A stretch of DNA of 11,510 nt, from NCBI GenBank assembly GCA_903828035.1, contig CAIKKV010000478.1, forward strand, positions 1 through 11,510, given 5' to 3'. Under the pieces are notes generated by a model. It worked only from the letters and a program-made list of their open reading frames with translations, had not been told where the DNA came from and did no database searches. Shown here one piece after another: positions 6,254 to 11,510 of this stretch. The translations under genes and the position numbers were made by a program. The stretch's first letter is position 1; every line of letters begins with the position of its first letter. This DNA is from an uncultured bacterium. GTDB lineage: Bacteria > Verrucomicrobiota > Kiritimatiellia > CAIKKV01.

Positions 6254-7295
6254 CACCCGTCTCTGCCTGCCGGCCTATCCATGTTTCTTTCCCTGAATCC
6301 TTTTCAACTATTAATACACGAGAGTCCTTGTTGTCAATCTCTTTAACCGTGTAGACGGTGCCGCGAAGAGCGAAATCGGAGCCATGTTTGGCCAGGATTT
6401 CCGTGTTGTCGATTTCAAGAACAAGCCGCACTTCGTAATCGTTGATCGGCACCTCTTCGCCTTTGCGCAGCGAAATGATCCGGTCCGAGGTTTTGGACTT
6501 CAACGTCAGGGTGGACCGGTCCTCGTCATGGGTCATGTTCCCCTTTCCAAAGGGAACCTGGACGTGGATCGGCATATATTCCTGGATGGCGTAGCCCTCC
6601 ACCGCATCGGCCATTTTGAACCAGCCCGTCTTGCCGCTCTTGGTGCTGTTGATCTGAAACAGGAACCCGGAAGATATCTTGTTGACCGCCATGAACTTCA
6701 GGTCAAACGGCATCGCCTTGACGTCTTTCAGCCGCAGCTTGGCAATGAGGGGCGGATGGCTCTCGGGGTTGTTCGGATCCGTCTTGAACCGGAACTCCTC
6801 CAGATTCGCAAAGCCGTCCTTGTCCGGATCGGCCTTGGCGTCATCGGTGTCCAGCGGATTCAGGCCGCGCGCAATCTCCCACTCGTCGTCCATGCCGTCC
6901 TCGTCCTTGTCCTTGGACACCGAGACGGCCATCTGCTTGGCCCCGCAGCGGCCGCATTCCGTGGCATCGTACGGAATCGGGCGGCCGCAATCGATGCAGG
7001 AGACGCGGAGTTCGGGAACCGAAAGATTCCGGCTCCACGCGCCGATCTGGAAGGGATTCGTCAGGCTGTTGTGCCCCTGGACAAACACGTCAAGCGTGAC
7101 ATTGGTGGCGTTCGCGAAGGCGGGCGTCAGCCCCTGTTTCCACGACTGGAACCGCTGCTCGTCGGTTTTGATGTTCCCAATCCGCATCAACAGCACCACG
7201 AGGGAGGCCAGCAGGGCCAGGATGGCCAGAAATGCAATGAGCCGGTCATAATAGGACCGGAGCGCTTCACCGATGGATTCCAGGGTGAGTTTCAC
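6237..7295 (-). CDS. Amuc_1099-like pilus-system membrane protein with CXXC motif and TSP3-type repeats
   Basis: A 352-aa protein with one membrane segment at about residues 19-38 after a short amphipathic N-terminus, so most of it is probably periplasmic. Residues 97-119 carry CIDCGRP and ECGRCGAK (C100, C103, C114, C117), the spacing of a small zinc ribbon. Residues 128-174 are acidic calcium-binding-type repeats as in thrombospondin type 3 proteins (DKDEDGMDDEWE, GLNPLDTDD, DPDKDGFANLEEF, KTDP). The C-terminal part (about 185-345) is beta-rich and ends in a TVKEIDNKDSRVLIVEK / TWIGRQ pattern that could play the role of the PilP or GspC connector binding the secretin; that is inference. The start is GTG at 7295, directly after the TAG of the preceding gene, with AAGGAAGG 8 nt upstream. 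The position between the 1100-like gene and the secretin is that of Amuc_1099. Function is not established in any member that I know of. Confidence 0.8.
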   Translation of the reverse strand: MKLTLESIGEALRSYYDRLIAFLAILALLASLVVLLMRIGNIKTDEQRFQSWKQGLTPAFANATNVTLDVFVQGHNSLTNPFQIGAWSRNLSVPELRVSCIDCGRPIPYDATECGRCGAKQMAVSVSKDKDEDGMDDEWEIARGLNPLDTDDAKADPDKDGFANLEEFRFKTDPNNPESHPPLIAKLRLKDVKAMPFDLKFMAVNKISSGFLFQINSTKSGKTGWFKMADAVEGYAIQEYMPIHVQVPFGKGNMTHDEDRSTLTLKSKTSDRIISLRKGEEVPINDYEVRLVLEIDNTEILAKHGSDFALRGTVYTVKEIDNKDSRVLIVEKDSGKETWIGRQAETGAPLLK

Positions 7296-8279
7296 CTATT
7301 CCGCCTTCCTTGTGAACCGGTACACATCCAAATCCAGCCGGATGGCGAGGGTGGCTTCCCGGCCCGATACAATGCGGGATTCCTTGGCCTGGCCGGGAGG
7401 CGCGTCTTTCCCCGCCGCCGCCTCGCCAAAGACCTGCTTGCGGATGGTCACCTGATCGCGCGGAGCCCTCCAGGACATCTCGCGGACGACAATAAACATG
7501 TCATTCGCGGCCAGCGCGTTCAGCACCTGCGCCACATTGTTTTCCTTGGCTTTGAACAGCAGGACAAACCGCATCTTGGAAAATAGCTCGCCGGGTGTCA
7601 GCAGCCCGGCGCCGGGGTTGCTCATCATCACATTGGCGCTGGGATCGGCGCCCCCCCTCGCGGCCTCCGCCACGCGCCGGCCTCGGCGCCCTCCCCCGGC
7701 CTCCGGGGCGGCGGCCTCCGCCGCGGAGACGCCGCCGTCTCCCTCGAAATCCTCCCGGCCGATCGCGTCAATGGCGCTGACCTTGGCCGCGAACAGCAGA
7801 TCGGTGAGGCTCTTGATGATGGTCAGCTGCTGCATGAGCCGGGGCACATGGTCGGGCTTGGGCGGCGCGCCCTTGAGATAGGCGTCCAGCCCGAACCCGA
7901 ACCCGGCGGGAAGCGTAATTCCGAGCGTCTTGGCGTGATTCACCAGATCCCGCTGCGCCTGCCAGAACGATTCCATGAAGACCGTGGGCTGCTTCAGCTC
8001 CGTGGGCTCCACCTGGCGCTTGGCGAGGGCGGCCTGCAAATCCCCCAGGGCCGTCCGCAAGGTGCCCATGTTCTGGGTTTCCAGATCCACGTTGCGCGAG
8101 GAGGGAAAGGGCGCCATTTTGTAAAGCGCTTCCAGGCTGCCCTTCACGGACGTCAGCCTGTCCCGCTCGGCCCGGTACTCCTTGATGGCCAGATAGACCA
8201 GAAAGGCGGAACCCGCCGCCAGGAGCAGCAATCCACCCCAGAAAACGCTCAATCCGACTTTTTTTTGCGACCCCGTCAC
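7296..8279 (-). CDS. Amuc_1100-like pilus-associated membrane protein (PilO-like position)
   Basis: A 327-aa bitopic protein: a short basic cytoplasmic N-terminus, membrane segment 11-32, a coiled-coil stretch (33-90), and two alpha/beta domains (about 97-178 and 223-325) of the kind found in PilN/PilO. The stretch TLGITLPAGFGFGLDAYLKG followed by PRLMQQLTIIKSLTDLL lines up with the corresponding region of Akkermansia Amuc_1100 as I remember it (an ITDTSSWLGF-type stretch, then ELKAINSLVNKL), and length is close to that protein (about 317 aa). Residues 184-222 are an Ala/Gly/Arg-rich, probably disordered insert between the two domains. It likely works with the PilM/PilN-like protein encoded upstream in an inner-membrane alignment complex. 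The start is GTG at 8279 with GGAAGGA 6 nt before it. Amuc_1100 is known for a TLR2-linked effect on the host; nothing here shows that this protein shares it. Confidence 0.82.
   Translation of the reverse strand: MTGSQKKVGLSVFWGGLLLLAAGSAFLVYLAIKEYRAERDRLTSVKGSLEALYKMAPFPSSRNVDLETQNMGTLRTALGDLQAALAKRQVEPTELKQPTVFMESFWQAQRDLVNHAKTLGITLPAGFGFGLDAYLKGAPPKPDHVPRLMQQLTIIKSLTDLLFAAKVSAIDAIGREDFEGDGGVSAAEAAAPEAGGGRRGRRVAEAARGGADPSANVMMSNPGAGLLTPGELFSKMRFVLLFKAKENNVAQVLNALAANDMFIVVREMSWRAPRDQVTIRKQVFGEAAAGKDAPPGQAKESRIVSGREATLAIRLDLDVYRFTRKAE
7304..7311 (-). promoter_or_regulatory. Ribosome binding site deciding the GTG start of the Amuc_1099-like gene
   Basis: AAGGAAGG on the minus strand lies within the last codons of the upstream gene, 8 nt before GTG 7295. 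Stop TAG and start GTG are directly adjacent, which suggests reinitiation by the same ribosome. Confidence 0.7.
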
Positions 8280-8285
8280 GGTGTA

Positions 8286-8292
8286 TCCTTCC
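8286..8292 (-). promoter_or_regulatory. Ribosome binding site deciding the GTG start of the Amuc_1100-like gene
   Basis: GGAAGGA on the minus strand is placed 6 nt before GTG 8279, in the 26-nt gap after the PilM-like gene. It supports GTG as the start; no ATG exists nearby in this frame. Confidence 0.7.
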
Positions 8293-8305
8293 GCTCCAGT
8301 TCCGC

Positions 8306-9943
8306 CTACAAATCCCTGACATCCGCTTCAATGACGAACTCCGTCATGAAGTCCGTCCCGTCGACCGGCTTGATCAGGGTCACCATATGCCTGTCCGTAA
8401 AATGACGGCACTCCTTGAGCGTCGCCGCGAACTGGCTGATCTTGGTCTGCGAAACCTTGTCATCAAATCCCTGGCCATGGATGCGCAGGAAGCGCCGGTT
8501 GGGCTTGTCGGCCCCGCCGGGCTGCTCCACCACCTGGATATCCGTCAGCCACATCCCGTCCAGCACCTTGGCGTGCATATCGTCCAGGGCTTCGTGCCAG
8601 GCCGTGCGGATGCCGATCTGGTCCGTCAGGATGCCCGTCTGGTTGAACAGGGCGGCCTGCTGCCTCTTCAGGGCCTCCAACCGCCCCTCGGTCCCCTGCA
8701 GCTCGCTGACCATCGACTCCACCAGGACCACCCGGTTGCGCATCATGATGGCCTGCCGGTGGAAGAACGCCCACCACATGAGCAGCGCCAGGACCACGCT
8801 GAGGCCGGTGGCGGCGAAAAACGGCAGGCGGCTCATGAACTTCTTGTGCGCCACGATATCGGGCGGCATCAGGTCGATTTCCACCGGGCAGGTCCGCACG
8901 CGCCGCAGCGCCACGCCCACCACCTCGCCCATGATCATGATGTCCCGGGCCACCTGCTCGGAATCGATGCTTTCGCTGACCGTCACATTGGAGAACGGAT
9001 TCAGGAAGTCGACTTCGATTTTCAGCTTGTCGCGCAGGAAGGTGTCCAGGTGGCCGATCACGCTGCTGCCGCCGGCCAGGAAAAGCCGCTGCGGCTGGGT
9101 GCCGCCCTGCTGGCTGCGATAAAAATTGATCGTGCGGCTGATCTCCGCGTGCAGGCGGGTCATGACATTGCGCACGACCTTGGCCACGCGCTCGCGGGTC
9201 CCCTTCTCGCTCTCGTCGTAGCTGCTACCGAACCCCACGAAGGCATGCTCCAGCTTGAGCGCCTCGGCATCCTCGAACGAGATGCCGAACTCCTTCATGA
9301 GCTCCTTGGTGATGGCGTTTCCCGCGATCGGCACGGTGCGGCTGAAGATCTTGCGCCCCTCGGAGAAAATGACGCTCGTGCTGCGGGCGCCCATGTCGAG
9401 GATCATCGAACAGCCCTCGAGCTCCCCGTAGTTGAAGCGCATGGCGTTATAGAGCGCCATGTTCGAGACGTCCACGATCTCGGGAATGAGCCCGGCCGCC
9501 TCGACGCAGTCGGTCAGCTTCTTCACCAGGTCGATCTTGGCGGCCACGATCATGGCGTTCATGTCGCCCTCGCCGCCCGAGACCAGCTGGTAATCCCACA
9601 CCACCTCTTCGATGGCGGGAATGTTCTGCTGGGCCTCGTAGCGCACGATCTGCGCCACCTTGTCCTGCTGCACGAGCGGCAGCTTGACATAGGTCGAAAA
9701 GACAATCTGGCTCGAGATGGAGATCAGGGCCGGACCGGGCTTGATCTTCTTCTCCCGCATCAGGTCCCGGAGCGTGGAGACGATATAGGCGGAGACCTCG
9801 GTCTCCTCCTCCGGCGCCACCCCCAGCTTCCCGGTGGCGTAGGTCATCAATTCAAGCCCGCCGGACTTGAGCATGCGGAACTCGGCCAGCACGATTTGAC
9901 TGGCCCCGATGTTAAGGGTGAGGATACGGTCGGATTTAAACAT
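8306..9943 (-). CDS. Amuc_1101-like PilM protein fused to a PilN-like half
   Basis: A 545-aa protein in two parts. Residues 1-350 are an actin/FtsA-like ATP-binding PilM: ILTLNIGASQIVLAEF (7-22, phosphate 1), CSMILDMGARSTSVIF (178-193, phosphate 2) and LFLAGGSSVIG (287-297, adenosine motif); LPLVQQDKVAQIVRYEAQQN (88-107) is typical of PilM. Residues 353-360 read PVEIDLMP, like the N-terminal INLLP motif by which PilN binds PilM. Then follow membrane segment 373-395, a coiled coil (about 402-435) and a PilN-like periplasmic alpha/beta domain (about 445-543). PilM and PilN are separate proteins in proteobacterial type IV pili, so this is a natural fusion placing PilM in the cytoplasm and the rest in the periplasm. 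ATG 9943 lies 9 nt after the preceding stop with no clear Shine-Dalgarno, so translation is probably coupled. Confidence 0.9.
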   Translation of the reverse strand: MFKSDRILTLNIGASQIVLAEFRMLKSGGLELMTYATGKLGVAPEEETEVSAYIVSTLRDLMREKKIKPGPALISISSQIVFSTYVKLPLVQQDKVAQIVRYEAQQNIPAIEEVVWDYQLVSGGEGDMNAMIVAAKIDLVKKLTDCVEAAGLIPEIVDVSNMALYNAMRFNYGELEGCSMILDMGARSTSVIFSEGRKIFSRTVPIAGNAITKELMKEFGISFEDAEALKLEHAFVGFGSSYDESEKGTRERVAKVVRNVMTRLHAEISRTINFYRSQQGGTQPQRLFLAGGSSVIGHLDTFLRDKLKIEVDFLNPFSNVTVSESIDSEQVARDIMIMGEVVGVALRRVRTCPVEIDLMPPDIVAHKKFMSRLPFFAATGLSVVLALLMWWAFFHRQAIMMRNRVVLVESMVSELQGTEGRLEALKRQQAALFNQTGILTDQIGIRTAWHEALDDMHAKVLDGMWLTDIQVVEQPGGADKPNRRFLRIHGQGFDDKVSQTKISQFAATLKECRHFTDRHMVTLIKPVDGTDFMTEFVIEADVRDL

Positions 9944-9952
9944 GGCGGTTCT

Positions 9953-10624
9953 TTATTGAGCGATTTCCTCAAAATCATCCACGTTAATGAAGCTGAAGGG
10001 CGTATCCGTGGCCTTGAGCAGATACCCGTCCTTGACCGCCAGCTTGGGGTTCTTCCACCACTCTTTTTCGCGGCTCAGCATCTCGGCGTACTTGCGGTCG
10101 GATTCACTCTTGGTATCGACGACGCGGCCGTCCACGCTGACCTCGACGGCCACGGCGATCGGATCGCCATGCCGGAGAACGGCCGACGGCCGCAGGTAGA
10201 GGGTGGCCCAGTGGGCATCCCGCCGCGCGCGATCCACATCCGCATAGGCGACCTGCCCGCGAAAGATCGTGTAATCCTTCCCCTTGGTCTCGCGATTATC
10301 GATGGCGGTCAGCACGAAAAACTGGAAGGAAACCTGGTTCAGCCAGCGGTTTTTCGAATCCGCAAGCAGATAATACTCCGCCACGACCTGGATCCATTCG
10401 CGGGCGACATTCCCGGTGGAGCGGACAATCTTGCCGCCGCCGCTGGCCTGGTAAACGGGGGTCCGGAGCCGGGCGTTCGCTTCGAGCCCGAACACATTCT
10501 TGATGAGGACTGTTTTTTCCAGTGCAACCGGAGCCGCCGCCACCTGGGCCGAGGCCCGGTCCGCCGCCAACAGGGAAAATCCCATCATTACAACCGGAGC
10601 CAGCCAGCGAGCCATTCTCTTCAT
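9953..10624 (-). CDS. Amuc_1102-like exported pilus-system protein
   Basis: A 223-aa protein, first in the pilus-like operon. Residues 1-26 are a Sec signal peptide (basic start, hydrophobic core, ASA before Gln27), so the mature part is periplasmic or surface-located. The rest is beta-rich, with no catalytic motif: a first stretch (KNVFGLEANARLRTPVYQAS), a second (WIQVVAEYYLL, NQVSFQFFVLTAID) and a third (HGDPIAVAVEVSVDGRVVD). This suggests an immunoglobulin-like sandwich. A helical WWKNPKLAVKDGYLL stretch follows near the C-terminus. Placement before the PilM-like gene is the position of Amuc_1102, and the layout (signal peptide plus beta sandwich, roughly this length) fits. It has the best ribosome binding site of the operon. 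Function is unknown; a structural or connector part of the apparatus is plausible. Confidence 0.78.
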   Translation of the reverse strand: MKRMARWLAPVVMMGFSLLAADRASAQVAAAPVALEKTVLIKNVFGLEANARLRTPVYQASGGGKIVRSTGNVAREWIQVVAEYYLLADSKNRWLNQVSFQFFVLTAIDNRETKGKDYTIFRGQVAYADVDRARRDAHWATLYLRPSAVLRHGDPIAVAVEVSVDGRVVDTKSESDRKYAEMLSREKEWWKNPKLAVKDGYLLKATDTPFSFINVDDFEEIAQ

Positions 10625-10629
10625 CGAAG

Positions 10630-10637
10630 CTCCTTTT
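10630..10637 (-). promoter_or_regulatory. Ribosome binding site of the first pilus-operon gene
   Basis: AAAAGGAG on the minus strand ends 5 nt before ATG 10624. It supports that start over the ATG three codons further in. Confidence 0.8.
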
Positions 10638-10671
10638 CGGTCGATTCAATCCTATAACGTCAAGCATTCGC

Positions 10672-10701
10672 AGTATAGGTTTTCATCTACCGGGAAATCA
10701 A
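10672..10701 (-). promoter_or_regulatory. Sigma-70-type promoter of the pilus-like operon
   Basis: On the minus strand TTGATT (10701-10696) and TATACT (10677-10672) are separated by 18 nt. Transcription should start near 10665, giving a leader of about 40 nt with a strong ribosome binding site. No other promoter-like signal is seen in the operon, so all five genes probably depend on it. No operator or sigma-54 element was seen. Confidence 0.55.
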
Positions 10702-10705
10702 CAGG

Positions 10706-10735
10706 AAAAACAGGTTGGCGCTCTTTTCACGCGCC
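10706..10735 (-). terminator. Weak intrinsic terminator candidate after the TPR membrane protein
   Basis: On the minus strand GGCGC (10735-10731) pairs with GCGCC (10721-10717) around a 9-nt loop that holds the stop codon. A run of five T follows at 10710-10706. The stem is short and the T-run is 6 nt away, so efficiency is doubtful and some read-through into the pilus operon is possible. Confidence 0.35.
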
Positions 10736-11510
10736 GGCAGGGCGCACGGGAGGTCCCGTCCGCCTCATCCGCGCACGGACCGGCTCATAGGCCGGATCCA
10801 GTCGCGCCGCCTCATCCCAGCAGGTCATGGCTTCGGCGTGCCGCCCCATGGACTCCAGAACCATCGCCCGGTTGTGCCAGGCCTTCGGGTTCCGGGGGTT
10901 CAGGAGGGTCGCCATCTCCAGCATGTCGGCCGCCTCCCCCAGCGACCCGTTCCGGTAAAGCGCGATCGCCAGGTTGACCCGGGCCTTGTCATGGTCGGGC
11001 CGGATCCGCAGGGCGTCCCGGTACGCGCTCATGGCCTCGTCGCGGCGCTTCATGTCAACCAGCAGGACGCCCATATTATAGGCCGCATCCGCCAGCTCGG
11101 GATCCAGCTCGCGCGCCTTCCGGTAATGCCGGAGCGCCACCTCCGGCACGCCCCGCAGCTGGCAGGCCGTGCCGACCGCGTTCTCCAGCTCGGCGTCAAA
11201 CCGGATACCGTCCGTGGGGGCCCCCACCGGGGCGTTCACCAGCAAGGCGGCCACGCCGAGCCCGCCCACCGCCATCCACCACCCGGCCCCCGGCACGCGG
11301 GCCTGCCGGATCAGCCACAGCGAGCCGGCGCCCGCCTGAATCAGGAACAGCGGCCATAGCGGGGCCCGGTAGCGGGCCGTCGGGAAAAACAGGATCACCG
11401 ACAGGGCATAGAGCAGGATGAACCCGATCGCCACCCGCTGCGCCCACCCCATACCCCACCCCAGCCCCAACCCCACCAGCGCCAACGGCCCCCCCCGCCC
11501 CAACCGGAAC
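10727..11510 (-). CDS. Partial polytopic membrane protein with C-terminal TPR repeats
   Basis: Only the C-terminal 261 or so codons are in the window; the frame is open to the right edge, so the true start lies outside. Counting from the Met-equivalent TTG at 11503, residues 5-92 hold about four hydrophobic segments, with the motif FFPTARYRAPLWPLFLI (39-55), which is common at the C-terminal end of GT39/PMT-like (ArnT-type) glycosyltransferases and similar polytopic proteins. Residues 104-239 are four 34-residue TPR repeats in tandem (104-137, 138-171, 172-205, 206-239), with the usual A/Y-N-x-G and A-x-x-x-Y-x-x-A-L-x-x-x-P positions. Fusion of a polytopic membrane part to TPRs is typical of predicted glycosyltransferases in PVC and related bacteria. 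The catalytic region would be upstream and is not seen, so the enzyme class is an inference. It may share a role in surface glycosylation with the neighbouring pilus genes, but a promoter lies between them. Confidence 0.85.
   Translation of the reverse strand, partial: FRLGRGGPLALVGLGLGWGMGWAQRVAIGFILLYALSVILFFPTARYRAPLWPLFLIQAGAGSLWLIRQARVPGAGWWMAVGGLGVAALLVNAPVGAPTDGIRFDAELENAVGTACQLRGVPEVALRHYRKARELDPELADAAYNMGVLLVDMKRRDEAMSAYRDALRIRPDHDKARVNLAIALYRNGSLGEAADMLEMATLLNPRNPKAWHNRAMVLESMGRHAEAMTCWDEAARLDPAYEPVRARMRRTGPPVRPAGA

Noticed and set aside
7620..7740. GC-rich low-complexity stretch as a repeat or inserted element
   Set aside because: It is in frame and encodes the Ala/Gly/Arg-rich insert of the Amuc_1100-like protein; no repeat unit or element ends are visible.
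8387..10657. 756-codon open frame on the plus strand, opposite the PilM-like and Amuc_1102-like genes
   Set aside because: It crosses two real genes and the gap between them, and has a His/Asp/Gly-rich shadow composition with no motifs.
11501..11503. TTG at 11503 as the start of the TPR membrane protein
   Set aside because: The frame stays open to the window edge, and the visible part begins in the middle of a membrane domain; the gene is truncated by the window.

Overview
This window looks like chromosomal DNA of a high-GC Gram-negative bacterium, most likely from the PVC superphylum (Verrucomicrobiota, Kiritimatiellota or a related lineage). The assignment is an inference. It rests on a five-gene minus-strand operon that is collinear with the Akkermansia muciniphila pilus-like cluster Amuc_1098 to Amuc_1102, on a lipoprotein protease and an outer-membrane secretin that imply a double membrane, and on GC-rich dispersed-looking repeats at the left edge.

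Layout. Positions 1-156 hold an imperfect direct repeat and a 27-nt-arm inverted repeat. Positions 250-823 (+) hold a two-gene cassette: a 61-aa protein of unknown function and an MNT-fold nucleotidyltransferase whose genes overlap by 59 nt. Positions 984-3304 (+) hold a lipoprotein S41 carboxy-terminal processing protease and tsaD (tRNA t6A synthesis), joined by a GTGA stop/start overlap. A bidirectional-type terminator near 3303-3336 separates tsaD from the convergent pilus operon.

Positions 10624 down to 3357 (-) hold the pilus-like operon in transcription order: an Amuc_1102-like exported protein, an Amuc_1101-like PilM protein with a PilN-like half fused behind it, an Amuc_1100-like single-pass protein (PilO-like position), an Amuc_1099-like single-pass protein with a CXXC zinc-ribbon-like motif and calcium-binding-type repeats, and an Amuc_1098-like secretin. 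A good sigma-70-type promoter (TTGATT, 18 nt, TATACT) lies upstream at 10672-10701. Gene gaps are 9, 26, 0 and 48 nt, so one transcript is likely. Together these would form a trans-envelope complex: a cytoplasmic PilM ring, inner-membrane PilN/PilO-like proteins, a periplasmic connector and an outer-membrane pore. No pilin, extension or retraction ATPase, PilC or prepilin peptidase gene is in the window, so those parts must be elsewhere.

At the right edge, 10727-11510 (-) is the C-terminal part of a polytopic membrane protein ending in four TPR repeats; its start lies outside the window.

The most notable material is the Amuc_1098-1102-type operon, in particular the PilM-PilN fusion, the zinc-ribbon/calcium-repeat protein, and a divergent Amuc_1100 relative with a low-complexity insert. 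The nucleotidyltransferase cassette at the left is the second point of interest.
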